From Echinochloa phyllopogon (Eukaryota; Streptophyta; Magnoliopsida; Poales; Poaceae), in NCBI GenBank assembly GCA_033239725.1, contig BTCW01000001.1, forward strand, positions 2,120,501 to 2,184,500: a DNA stretch of 64,000 nucleotides. The letters run 5' to 3'. Under the pieces are notes generated by a model. That model was not told the DNA's origin and made no database searches. It saw nothing but the letters and a program-made list of their open reading frames with translations. Position 1 is the stretch's first letter, and each line of letters starts with the position of its first letter. Made by a program: the position numbers and the translations under genes. Below are positions 55,901-62,771 of this stretch, piece by piece.

Positions 55901-58208
55901 AGTACACGAACAACACAATTTAGACATGTTCGGACCACGAATAACGTAATACCCTACGTCATGTGTGCTTGAATGTATTGCACGTGTGGTGTTACTTGGT
56001 TTTGAGGGGGGTCCCTGCCTCGCCTTATATAGTCTGGGAGGCAGGGTTACAAGTCGGTTTGTACAATCCTAGTCGTATACAATATGGATAACTACAACAT
56101 GATGCTTTGGGGAGTTTCCTATCAGTACACGACTAGTTATTCCAATCTGCTACGCCGTCTTGCACCATAGCCAACTGGTTTGAAGTAGTCGGATCAAACT
56201 CCTCTCTGCCGAGTAGATTAATCCTCTGGATAAGTGGCCCTAGGGATCCTGGTCCCACAAGTATTCTAGTGCAACTGATGATTGTTTTGCTCATTGCAGA
56301 ACCAAGAAGTAGCTCAACCACATGATAATTCTAAAGAGAATCAAGTTATTAATGATTATCCTCTTGAAGTGGACCAGGATTTTTGGTTATCTGATCAGCG
56401 AAGTCATGGTAACCCAATAGGCAGTAGAATGTTGTATGGACATCATCCATCTTCCTATGACCCTTACCCATCAGATATCTGCCACGCAACTGATTCCTTG
56501 ATGACACAGGTCTTATTCTATACCAGTATACTCTCTACCTGGTAGCTACAACCTAAATATTTTGCCAGCTTGCTTGTTCAGTCTTCTTTGCATTTGATTT
56601 TCCATGATTTTTTTGTTATATAATCAACTGGGTCATGCTAATCCAGAAGGCAGTAGATTCTTATATCGACGCAATCCATCTTTTCATGACCAGTATTCTC
56701 CAGATCTCTGCCAACCAACTGATGCTGCACCCTGCAGCTAAAGTTGAAATATTTTGACGTCTTGATTGTCTGATTCGGTTAAAATGTCAGCTATTACTCA
56801 GTCTTTGTATTTCACTTTTCCATATTTTTTGTTGCTTGATCAGCTGGGTCACGCTAATACAAAAGGCAGTAGATTCTTATATGGACGCAATCCACCCTTT
56901 TGTGATCCGTACTCTGCAGATCTCAGAGAACCAAGTGAACCGTTAATAACTCAGGTCTTATGCTGCACCCTGTAGCTACAGCTGAAATATTTTGTCATCT
57001 TGTTTGTCTGATTCAGTAAACTTAAGCTATTATACCCAGATTCTTTCTAAATTAAATCTTTTCGGTATCATTTTCTTTTTCATTAAATGTAATCTCTAGG
57101 AATCATCTTTCCGACAACCAAATTTCTGCAAACTTTGCTCTTACATAACATTTTGGCTTTCAGATTACACAGACAATGCAGATCCCACTGCCATATGCTG
57201 AACAGATAATTGGCACGAGGGGAGAAAACATCGAGTTTATTCGTTCTGTTAGTGGAGCAGTTGTGGTTCTTGAGGAAATCAGGGACTATGCAGATGAGGT
57301 TCTAGTTATGATCACAGGCAGTTCTTCGCAAGTTCGAACCGCACATCAACTTTTACAGGTTATCTCCGTATCCGTATCTCCTCTTGCATTCTGGTTGCTG
57401 AGTTGAACTAGGATGCTATATGGATATTGTAGTAGCACTGTTGGAGTTCAAGAACTCAGCTTATATAGTCAGTTGCTGGGTTAACCTCAGTAATAACAAG
57501 TTTAGAGATTGCAGGTGTATGTTGCATCCTTTTTAAATTGTACCTCTTACATATAGTTCTATTGGAACGTAGACAAAAGTGCCTAGGGTAGTTGATTTCC
57601 TATTGAAAGTCATGGAATGGATTGAGAAATCTGTCTTGTTCTTGTCTAGAGCCTTCCTGAGTAGCGAAACCTCAGGATTCGTAAATCCTATCTTGGTATC
57701 TAACAGACGGCACCTGATACTCAGATTACCATGAAACTGTAAAACACTACACTAAGCGCAATTAAACTATTTCTAAAGTTCAAAGTGAGGCTGATGATAA
57801 GTTTCTGTGAATATATGAGTACTGCAAACTTAAAATTACATTTTACAAATGAATCGTCTAGTTATGTACTGTCAAATTCGTCTGAATGATGTTGTGATCG
57901 TGAGCTGACGAATGTACTGCTCATCGTACTTGCTGCAGGAGGTTCTATCAGGCAACAGAGAGCCGCCACCACCACCACCATCCAGGATCCTTTACCGCGG
58001 TGCTGAAGCTGGCCCAAGGCTGCCGAGCTCCCCTCCTCATGCTGATCCAAGGCTGCTGAGCTCACCGCATACTTGCCCCAGGTGGCTGCACTCGCCCCAT
58101 GCCATTGCAACAAGTCCGGACCTGCCATGGCACTACGAAGATCAGCCGCCCCGTCACCCCTGGAGATACCCTGCTCACCATGATCGAAGAGGCTACTACA
58201 GGCCGTAG
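25901..58208 (+). CDS. Three-KH-domain RNA-binding protein (PEPPER/FLK-like), interrupted by a 28-kb intron
   Basis: Exons are 25901-26299, 27241-27490, 28147-28295, 56300-56509, an optional 56844-56954, 57164-57358 and 57939-58208. All junctions are GT-AG and in phase, giving 490 aa without the optional exon or 527 aa with it. The N-terminus is Pro/Glu-rich and acidic. KH1 starts at about residue 88 with the GxxG loop GRRG at 103-106. KH2 has GMQG at 194-197. KH3 has GTRG at 353-356 (390-393 in the long form). The C-terminus is rich in Pro, His and Arg. Plant PCBP-type KH proteins such as PEPPER, HEN4 and FLK bind RNA in the nucleus and affect pre-mRNA processing, flowering and floral development. 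Intron 3 (28296-56299) contains a 27.9-kb nest of retrotransposons, so the whole intron must be spliced out for function. Splice sites and reading frame of the host exons are intact. Which orthologue this is cannot be fixed from sequence alone. Confidence 0.88.
28356..28793 (-). repeat. Left LTR (3' LTR) of the Gypsy element
   Basis: Starts TGTCGACG and ends GGTCCCACA on the plus strand. It lacks the six bases CTATCA present in the other LTR, near position 28,650. Confidence 0.93.
28794..29474 (-). other. 3' non-coding region of the Gypsy element with PPT and hairpins
   Basis: On the minus strand the polypurine tract GCTCGGGGGCT abuts the LTR (plus-strand AGCCCCCGAGC at 28794-28804). The same motif recurs at 29022 and 29125, with one-base variants near 28917 and 29421. 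Two stem-loops, at 28881-28913 and 28985-29016, precede two of these repeats and are described under findings. Confidence 0.75.
29475..32658 (+). pseudogene. Spliced antisense gene carried by the Gypsy element (plant transposon-protein family)
   Basis: It runs opposite to gag-pol and in the same direction as the host KH gene. Inferred exons are 29475-30096, 30190-30557, 30634-30799, 30873-31125, then about 31201-31470, 31548-31631, 31703-31770, 31842-32059 and 32134-32658. All have GT-AG borders and phases that join. The N-terminal part (LISFCERGVGLPISSFFKEF, then FLAFYSLQLHHLNPNG) matches the 'putative gypsy type transposon' domain seen next to grass Gypsy elements. The middle is low in complexity. 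The C-terminal 250 residues form a heptad-rich coiled coil. Two lesions are visible: an in-frame TAG at 29964-29966 after LFRTLYHIKP, and a probable 1-bp frameshift near 31228. The function of this family is unknown; a structural or regulatory role for the element is only a guess. Confidence 0.75.
32659..33347. other. Non-coding interval between the converging Gypsy genes
   Basis: About 690 bp lies between the antisense gene (ending at 32658 on plus) and the end of pol (33348 on minus). It is AT-rich with no gene and probably contains the 3' ends of both transcripts. Confidence 0.6.
33348..35096 (-). pseudogene. Gypsy pol, distal part: RNase H and integrase
   Basis: This continues the RT reading frame after the inserted element. 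RNase H is at about 35087-34620 (MYFDGSLKLEGGGAGVLLIS, later CVYGDS and a D-A-L-S-K block). The integrase follows, with a zinc-finger region near 34,400-34,280, catalytic-core blocks WGLDLVGP and a glutamate in AHPKANGQVEKAN, and a C-terminal module ending in NIEHLRKFYP. In-frame stops occur at 34620-34622 (TGA), 34278-34280 (TAA, in the zinc-finger region), 34005-34007 (TAA, at the second catalytic Asp) and 33510-33512 (TGA). The enzyme cannot be made. Confidence 0.9.
35528..36674 (+). repeat. Left (5') LTR of the Sirevirus, with internal deletion
   Basis: Starts TGAAAGTGCATCTAGGC and ends GTTGGTCCTTTCA. Compared with the right LTR it lacks about 390 bp after position 36100 (right LTR about 46493-46905). 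It carries many CGGAAGATCCG/CGGAAGTTCCG motifs. Confidence 0.92.
36677..36688 (+). other. Primer-binding site of the Sirevirus
   Basis: TGGTATCAGAGC begins two bases after the left LTR. It matches the initiator Met-tRNA 3' end used by most plant Copia elements. Confidence 0.95.
36730..39246 (+). CDS. Sirevirus gag, 838 aa, zinc knuckle damaged
   Basis: ATG at 36730, 42 bp after the PBS; stop TAA at 39244-39246. The product forms virus-like particles that package the element's RNA. A Lys/Glu-rich N-terminal region is followed by the Copia gag core (VPKFNGIDYARWSDDMKVYL onward; KELWDTL; LLQGELEAF). The CCHC zinc knuckle begins at residue 375, but the first Cys is Tyr (YYECGEKGHYIADC; codon TAC at 37852-37854), so zinc and RNA binding should be impaired. 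A long coiled-coil C-terminal part follows, and the protein ends VPKSKA. The length is large for Copia but normal for Sireviruses. Confidence 0.9.
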   Translation: MSGTGDGSEMASAHKDKHPTPVESSSSDDEFNISEVDERLDEQEKKKQRREKIRKKIKEKAERKAQKLLKKKIRESDALDGLHSVSYRYETSSSNKSFDPSSLNFSSVPMGKVPKFNGIDYARWSDDMKVYLHGLHPSLWTVVKIGVDKSATPSREQEYDIFRNSQAVTVLRSALSSYEYNKIREIDSAKELWDTLQMAHEGSDEVKEGKVDLLQGELEAFVMKKDESLQEMYDRLKLLVTEIRMLGSNDWGDSKVTKKLLRAYAPKNPMLATMIRESDKFKTMVPMELFNKLQYYEMNSLDVTRSIQQTEVKTIALKAEPSKKVESNEKTSTSKKNEDSNDHESTDEETAMMVRNFKRFMKTKGEKKSFSQRRYYECGEKGHYIADCPRKKNDKDDKKSKDKTGDKDKKYKEKSREYKKKFGSSHVGEGWDSSSDDSGDEGMTTCAIQAPTPTPRLFNNIDESDDEAPMCLMAQGTKVFDTTPPLSSTLLSSRNIENDLDNEEAEHEKNMIKKFGKDGYKFIKKLIEKVEKREESLDRQEELLILEKERNLVLEEALVEEKLKVEKLACELSHANDSREKMSKELSLTNDSLTNLKNAKSELQERHSSLEIKYKDLEANFSSLWECTKNTSKTTLDSSVSTSEGCSRCYKIDLDACATNISKLQEKVKAKDAQIQKLTNAIGQDQGKGKSVFETHPAYKAGRYGTIKDGLGYTRGGKANGTKKIRGRDVTLFTKGTNLGELMDAAHGVVRSMEPLPMTKASSQDVKIKTKKEEKVIEHKPSPNYSIDYMVTWDQNGKMVVKYIGAHTRKMMRSVWVPKMSKANTQGPNHFWVPKSKA
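39260..40936 (+). pseudogene. Sirevirus pol, first part: protease and integrase
   Basis: Open from 39260 in a frame different from gag, directly after a TAG in its own frame. The protease motif LLDSGCSNHMTG lies at its start. The integrase has the HRRLAHVGM zinc-finger region, the core (MDLFGP, then IIVDDFSHFTWVFFL) and the YTPQQNGIVERKNRT block with the catalytic Glu. Two key residues are changed. The last Cys of the zinc finger is Tyr (TAT at 39797-39799), and Gly after the second catalytic Asp is Glu (GAG at 40076-40078). A probable 1-bp deletion near 40651 in the linker moves the downstream RT into another frame, and this frame runs on without meaning to 40936. Confidence 0.88.
40652..42546 (+). 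pseudogene. Sirevirus pol, second part: reverse transcriptase and RNase H
   Basis: The RT core is intact: KWVFRNKQDENG, ARLAAQGFTQ, QMDVKSAFLNG, YGLKQAPRAWY and the catalytic YVDD at 41593-41604. RNase H follows with YSDLDYAGC, STVEAEY, LLCDNESAIKL and KHIDIRHHFLRE, ending LADIFTKPLD...LNILDSRNLA. The open frame itself extends left to about 40652, where the frame of the protease/integrase part is lost by one base. With that shift the enzyme would not be made as part of one polyprotein. Stop TGA at 42544-42546. Confidence 0.9.
42547..43561 (+). other. Sirevirus spacer between pol and the third ORF
   Basis: About 1 kb with no gene. 42790-43030 and 43400-43490 are packed with the GGATCTTCC/GGAAGATCC motif that also fills the LTRs. 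A pyrimidine-rich TCTCTCTCTCTCCC tract lies near 43,100. Confidence 0.75.
43562..45436 (+). pseudogene. Sirevirus third ORF (env-like position, plant transposon-protein domain), one in-frame stop
   Basis: ATG at 43562, open to TAG at 45164-45166 (534 aa), and open again in the same frame to TAG at 45434-45436. The N-terminus is basic and Ser-rich. The central part (FYATLWVDEERYEMHWTLCG, then LHDFAGLFDL) resembles the 'putative plant transposon protein' domain found in grass retroelements. A Ser/Pro stretch follows, then a charged helical part and, after the stop, an extremely acidic tail: Glu-rich, then almost pure Asp. I see no convincing signal peptide or membrane anchor. The position after pol is that of the so-called envelope-like gene of Sireviruses, but its function is not established. 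Confidence 0.75.
45437..45920 (+). other. Sirevirus 3' region with three polypurine tracts
   Basis: AAAGGGGGAG near 45461, TTAGGGGGAG near 45818 and AAAAAGGGGGAGAT ending at 45920, directly against the right LTR. The last is the functional position for plus-strand priming. Several tracts are typical of Sireviruses. Confidence 0.85.
45921..47444 (+). repeat. Right (3') LTR of the Sirevirus
   Basis: The full-length form of the LTR (1524 bp), starting TGAAAGTGCATATAGGC and ending GTTGGTCCTTTCA. It lacks 17 bp near 47274 that the left LTR has. It contains a possible TATAAATA at 46620-46627 within the part deleted from the left LTR. Confidence 0.92.
48896..49008 (+). promoter_or_regulatory. Cluster of TTGAC and TGACGTCA motifs in the Tekay-like LTR
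   Basis: Four TTGAC cores (48896, 48910, 48918, 48925), arranged as CCGTTGACC repeats, are followed by four perfect TGACGTCA palindromes (48940, 48962, 48990, 49001). TTGAC(C/T) is the W-box core bound by WRKY factors, and TGACGTCA is a high-affinity bZIP/TGA site. The arrangement is seen directly; a regulatory role is inferred. Confidence 0.6.
50867..52295 (-). pseudogene. Gypsy pol, proximal part: reverse transcriptase
   Basis: It reads on from gag in the same frame after a TAG (52296-52298). RT blocks are clear: RMCVDYTDLNKHCPPD, LDCYSGYHQIAL, FGAFCCTTMSFGLKNAG and the catalytic YVDD at 51699-51710. The connection domain follows. TAA at 51210-51212 interrupts the frame after VVERKE. The sequence then continues (GHVFPVQRPVYYISEVLSES...) to the middle-element insertion at 50866, where the rest resumes at 35096. 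Confidence 0.9.
52296..55838 (-). pseudogene. Gypsy gag and protease, one internal stop
   Basis: A single frame of 1180 codons opens at 55838 (ATG on minus). It is interrupted only by TGA at 54333-54335 (a CGA-to-TGA type change, before TEFEQLYG) and ends at the TAG at 52296. The N-terminal 500 residues are Ser/Pro-rich and poorly conserved. The gag core (WLEGLRPGSIDTWEQLTRKF, then FELASCKQEKGETLRKYIKRF) follows. Next come an Arg/Asp-rich stretch and a Cys/His pair region (CPYHPHGKHTMAQC) near 53,250. The retroviral-type aspartic protease has DGGSG at 52880-52866. With the stops it cannot give a full product. Confidence 0.9.
55797..55813 (-). other. Primer-binding site of the Gypsy element
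   Basis: On the minus strand TGGCGCCCACCGTGGGG begins two bases inside the right LTR. The same sequence follows the 5' LTR of many grass Gypsy elements that I recall. It fixes the element's orientation. Confidence 0.8.
55816..56259 (-). repeat. Right LTR (5' LTR) of the Gypsy element
   Basis: 444 bp, starts TGTCGACG and ends GGTCCCACA on the plus strand; followed by the TSD AGTAT. Confidence 0.93.
56399..56954 (+). repeat. Three tandem copies of a KH-gene exon segment
   Basis: Copy a is the last 111 nt of exon 4 (56399-56509). Copy b is at about 56628-56722 and copy c at 56844-56954. Each has GGCAGTAGA...TA(T/T)GGAC/CGACGCAATCCA-type similarity plus shared downstream intron sequence (GCTGCACCCTG, GAAATATTTTG); the b-to-c period is 216 bp. 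Copy b has lost both the acceptor AG and the donor. Copy c keeps CTTGATCAG before it and CAG/GTCTTA after it, is exactly 111 nt and is open in phase 0, so it can serve as an exon. Confidence 0.85.
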
Positions 58209-59620
58209 CAAAGCAAAATCACGGCTGTGCTCCTGACGCTAGTAGATGGACTATGCTCGTGCATGACTAAGCTAGGTTGTTAATTTGTAATATGTGTTTG
58301 TCTTGAGAAATATAGGCGCACTTGTACACACTTGCTAGACTCACTGAGTTTCAACACCATGACTATCAGTATATGATCGATTAACTTAACTGAGATTATA
58401 TATGGAGCCTAGCTAGCCTCGATCAGGTATGATATGATGTGGTTTGATGCTCGGAGTGTCCGGTAGACAGTTTCATGCTTAATTACTAGTCGTCAACAGC
58501 TACTAGATCGAGGCCGCAAAGGGGAATCGTCGAGTACTCGTCAACAGCTACTAGATCGAGCCCGCAAATTAAAGGGGGAATCGTCGAGAGGAGAATCTCG
58601 CTGTGCGCGTGCACGGTGGCGGCCATGGAGCTAGCTAGCTGCTAGCTGTGGACGGCGGCGAGGACATGGACACGATCCTCCGCACCGCACGCCGGTCTAT
58701 ATGCTCGATGAGTCGATGCTGTGGCGAGCGCGACGGCGCGGTGCCGGCGATCGGCGCTAGCTGCTAGCGCATATCGTAGCCGACGACCACCGTACCAGTC
58801 CGGCGTTCCTAGCTCGCTAGCTCGCCTCGCGCAGCTCACGGATAGAGGCCGCCGGTCGGGAGATCGAGCGGGGGTTCCCGTTCCGCTCTGCATGGAGTGT
58901 TTGGTTCAGACCCTGGCAAAGCTGCCTGCTCAGGCAGCGAGCTCAGCGTCCAATTTCGTCGGGCTGCGGCTGGCGTTGCTGCCTGAGCGGTGAGCTGCCT
59001 GCCTGGATATGCAATTGCCATGTACTGTCATGTAGCATGCAAAATGAGACTACACGAGTATGTAGCGACAGATCATGGTCGCCATCTACCGCATTATCGT
59101 GGCCAAAAACTGCTATCCAAAAATGGAAACTGTATATTGGCCTATTTGGGTATATACTGCATTAAGCATTTAGTAAATATCTAAAAAACTGTAAATTGGA
59201 TATCAACTTACCATTCTTCGAGTACATAATGACTCATGTGTAAGGTCCCTTAATTGCATCACCTTGCAACTTACCAGGAGATACTATATTTGTTAACAAA
59301 AAATGGAGAGAATTTCACAACAAATTTGACTTTCATAAAGATTTTGAGACTAAATTATCACCGAGTCAGGTTCTACGTAATGGATCAATAACGAATTTAA
59401 AACTTATAATCTAGCCGATTAACTAATGTATCCATCACTTTTTCGGTTCTAGTTAACGGCAAAGTCAAATTAAGGAAACAAAGATCTGATAATCAAAACC
59501 TAAAATGCATGATAAGAAAGAGGAAGATACATCCAAAGCTTCAACTCCTTAATAGGCACGAGGTTGTTACTACTACTCCTACAGTCCTACTGACTTAATC
59601 CATGTGACCAAGAATAAGAC
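58209..59620. other. 3' UTR and flank of the KH gene, then spacer
   Basis: 58219-58840 has a diverged second copy at 62262-62690. After 59000 the DNA is AT-rich. A 34-bp inverted fragment of the RIP-like sequence lies at 59073-59106. No gene is supported; short GC-rich open frames at 58640-58990 match nothing I know. Confidence 0.6.
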
Positions 59621-59634
59621 GTTCAGTCATTCCA

Positions 59635-59886
59635 TCAAAGCTGGTTGACCGGCGGCCTGCTCATGCAAGTTCTGAAGGAGCCTCTCAAATGTTGGTAAGT
59701 CATCATCGGGCCACACATGAACCTGGCGGCGCCTTGGCTCGCTCGCTTCCTTATGTTCTCCCAGTTGTCGTTGTAGTCTACGGTCCGGGCTCTTATGTTC
59801 TGGAGCACCAAGTGCACGCGACTCCACCACTCCGAGAACCTGCACGCCTCGGAGATGGCCACAATAATGCGGTAGATGGCGACCAT
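59635..59886 (-). pseudogene. Fragment related to ribosome-inactivating proteins (RIP domain, C-terminal half)
   Basis: An 83-codon open frame on the minus strand begins at the active-site helix of the RIP fold. ISEACRF at residues 11-17 fits the family signature E-[A]-x-R-F, with Glu13 and Arg16 as the catalytic pair, and NDNWENI further on fits the conserved Asn-x-Trp region. RIPs are N-glycosidases that depurinate the large rRNA; grasses have many copies, some in proteins with DUF6598. The N-terminal half of the domain is missing, and an in-frame TGA lies 12 bases upstream of the ATG. The piece is therefore a relic or a lone exon, not an active toxin gene. The family call rests on two short motifs. 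Confidence 0.5.
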
Positions 59887-61650
59887 GATCTCTTGACGTC
59901 AGTGGTGGATAATACATGAAAGATTGGGTGTACATGATTTATAAAAATATTTTTATATTTTATTATATCCTAAATAAATATCATCATAATATTTTTGAAC
60001 TACAAATTATTTAATAAACTAAGTAATGTTTTCCTTATGATTTATGTACATAATTAAATAAATATATTATATATTTAAATGTTTAAGATATGACCATTTG
60101 AATCTAGAATTGTGTGATTTTATATACAAAACTAAGCTATATGTTTGTTGTATGTATTATATACAACTCTCTTAACATTTTATTTTGTGCTGCATCTACA
60201 TTATTAATTCTAGTGTTGATCATATATGAAAAACTTAGTTGTGATTCACTACATCCCAACATTTTTTAATAAATCATTTCTCATGGCAAAACAATAAAGG
60301 TTTCACAAGCCTTATGTATGTGTATATAAGTCTGTATTTATAACTTTCATTAGTTGTCACATAACTAGCATAAAAATATCTATTATTGTGATTTTTTCCA
60401 TTGTGTGATTTTAAATGTTGTGGCAGCACAAAATAGTAATTTTCTATAATATATTATTTAAAATATTAGAAACTAGTGCTTAATAAAATTGTACTGAAAA
60501 AATATAATATAACTAAGTCTTGTTAGCCGGCGAGGAGTGTTATAGTCGTAAAATCTCTTATTCTCTCCAATGAAGACCCTACCACGTCAGTAAATATTAT
60601 AATATACTCATCAATCTATTACCATACAACTTCTCATCACACTCCAACTTAGACTGATTAATAACTATCAAAAGATATATATATATATTTGGGTTTTCAA
60701 TTTTTTATGTTTCTTTTGGGCGTAGTTTTTGGAAGCACGTGTCACACAGTTCACCCCTTTCCCCTCAATCTGGTTAGATATTAACCCACCTTTTGGGTAG
60801 TGGGTACGGGAAGGAAAAAAATAAGTGACGATTGGGAACAGGAAATTAGCTAGGAGCAAATATCCTAGCAATAGAAAATATAAAATATAGAATATAAATA
60901 TGGAGGACACAAGATAACCCAATTTTTTCCTATAGCATCGAGCAGTTGACGCTTTACCTAGCCCACGTTTAGGCTCTCACTTAGATATATGCCTTTTCAG
61001 TCGCTTAGAATTCTAGACTTCCAGTGCTCCCCTTAACATGCTCTTTCTTCACTGAGAGAACTTAAGTGCTCCACTTAACATGCTCCTTCTATACTAAGAA
61101 CTCAAGTGCTTTTTTATGTACATTGATAAATGAAATCCTTAGTAAAATGTTCTTTCGAGACTATCATATTATATTTTAGTATCTAGTTATCCTCATATAC
61201 AAATATAGGTATAGAATATATAAAAGTAAAAAGTTGGAATGTTGATTTGTTGGCTTATTTTCCTAAATTCACATGTATGTTTAACCGGTAATGCTACTTC
61301 TAAGGCATCCGATGCATCAGATGGACCCCTCCTACCATTCTGCCTTCCTCCATGTATTTATTCTCTATACACCATGCCATTGTCGCCTCCTCCAGTTACA
61401 GGGCCATTGACACCGACGCCTTCTCTTCCGCGTACAATGAGACCGAAAGTGTACTCGTTAGCAACATAAGGATGCATCCATCCGTGCCGGGTGCATGTAC
61501 ATACACCACTCGTAGACAATCACAAGGGAATCTTGTATGTTTATTTCTCAATAGTCGATCGGATCACAAAGACGATGCAACAAAAATGGAGCTCGATCCT
61601 TGGCTCAATTATGAAAAAAGTCATGAATTTTTTACCAATAACCTAAACTA
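59887..61650. other. AT-rich spacer without a gene
   Basis: Strongly AT-rich with many ATATAT runs. The short open frames show no similarity that I can recognise. Confidence 0.55.
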
Positions 61651-61653
61651 ACA

Positions 61654-62110
61654 AGCAAAGTTGATAGATTAATTTGTGTGGGGGCGAAACAGAGGCCACC
61701 CAGAATCAGTCACCAATGCACTGCTCAATAAACAAATAAAAGATGCTGGATTTATTTGGTCCATTCCACAATGTTGGATACAAACAAACATAGTTCAGTT
61801 GGGGATTGAAAAGGAACATAGCAAAGTTGATAGATTAATTTGTGTGGGGGCGAAATAAAGGCCACACAGAATCAGTCACCACTGCACTGCTTAATAAACA
61901 AATAAAAGATGTTGGATTTATTTGGTCCATTCCACAATGTTGGATACAAACAAGCATAGTTCAGTTGGGGATTAAAAAGGAACATAAATTGGAGTGTCTG
62001 CTCAATAAACAAAGAAAAGATGCTGGATTTATTTGGTCCAGAGATGTTGGATTTATTTGGTCCATTCCACAGTGTTGGATACAAACAAGCATAGTTTAGT
62101 GGGGATTGAA
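61654..62110 (+). repeat. Tandem repeat, period about 166 bp, 2.7 copies
   Basis: Units start at 61654 and 61820 (both AGCAAAGTTGATAGATTAAT) and are about 95% alike. A third, rearranged part unit runs from 61986 to about 62110, with its own internal duplication of GATG(C/T)TGGATTTATTTGGTCC. Reading frames cross the units, but there is no sign of selection for protein. Confidence 0.85.
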
Positions 62111-62261
62111 AAGCAACAGAAATTGGAGTGTCTCAACAAGAAAGTTACAAACTTTCCCCACTTCTTAATCTGGAGATATAACAAAAGAAAAATAAAATAT
62201 GTATTGTTGGAACAGGGACAACAAAGAATCTCAATCTGGCGGGCGCTCGCTGATGGAATTT

Positions 62262-62690
62262 GGTTGTGCTCCTGAAGCAGTCTAGCTAGGACTATGCTCA
62301 CATAACCAAGGAGGTAAGGACTATGCTCACATAACCAAGGAGGTTATAGGTTGTTATTTGTATGTCGGTCTTGAGAAATATAGTTGCGCGTACATTTGCT
62401 AGACTCACTCAGTTTCAACACTATGACAGTATCGTTAACTTAAATGAGATTATGGAACCTAGCCTCAGGTATGATGTGGTTTAATTTGAATGTTTGATGC
62501 TCGAAGTGAGACGTGCTCGATAGATAGTTTCATGCCTACGAGAGGCCACCAAGGGGAATTGTCGAGGAGATTGAAGCAGGCGGTTTCGTGCTCCAGCGCT
62601 GGCGATCGGCGCTAGCAGCTCGCGCATATCGTGGCCGACCACAACGGAATCCGGCGTTACTCGCCACGCGCACTCAGCGGCGACCGGATG
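62262..62690 (+). repeat. Diverged copy of the KH gene 3' flank
   Basis: Shares, in the same order, TGTGCTCCTGA, GGACTATGCTC, GTCTTGAGAAATATAG, TTGCTAGACTCACT(C/G)AGTTTCAACAC, AGGTATGATGTGGTTT, AGTTTCATGC, AAGGGGAAT(C/T)GTCGAG and GGCGATCGGCGCTAGC with 58219-58840. No KH exon was found upstream of it. Confidence 0.85.
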
Positions 62691-62771
62691 TACGCGTTCC
62701 TTGAGTGGATATGCGATCTACATGTTGATAAACCATAACAACGAGCCGATCGAGCCAACCCAAGAGCTCAC

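Larger units (their letters stand above)
28356..56259 (-). mobile_element. Outer LTR retrotransposon, Gypsy, Tat/RIRE2-like, minus strand
   Basis: The element is 27.9 kb with its inserts and about 12.1 kb without. The terminal repeats are 438 and 444 bp and differ at about 12 positions plus one 6-bp indel (about 2.7% by eye). Orientation is minus: the primer-binding site is next to the right LTR, gag at 55.8-52.3 kb, RT at 52.2-50.9 kb, RNase H and integrase at 35.1-33.3 kb, and the polypurine tract next to the left LTR. LTR length, the PBS sequence and an additional spliced gene in opposite orientation near the 3' end resemble rice RIRE2 and its relatives in the Tat group, as I recall them. 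The coding region has many stop codons and a 15.8-kb insertion, so the copy is not autonomous. Confidence 0.93.
28351..56264. repeat. Target-site duplication AGTAT flanking the Gypsy insertion
   Basis: AGTAT at 28351-28355 and at 56260-56264 directly abut the TG and CA ends of the outer LTRs. They define the precise insertion point in KH intron 3. Confidence 0.93.

Noticed and set aside
59627..59935. 102-codon minus-strand frame overlapping the RIP-like fragment
   Set aside because: Different frame; Arg/His-rich translation without motifs, while the neighbouring frame has the RIP signature.
61676..62099. Open frames through the 166-bp repeats
   Set aside because: They follow the repeats only because the period happens to keep short frames open; no homology or splice structure.
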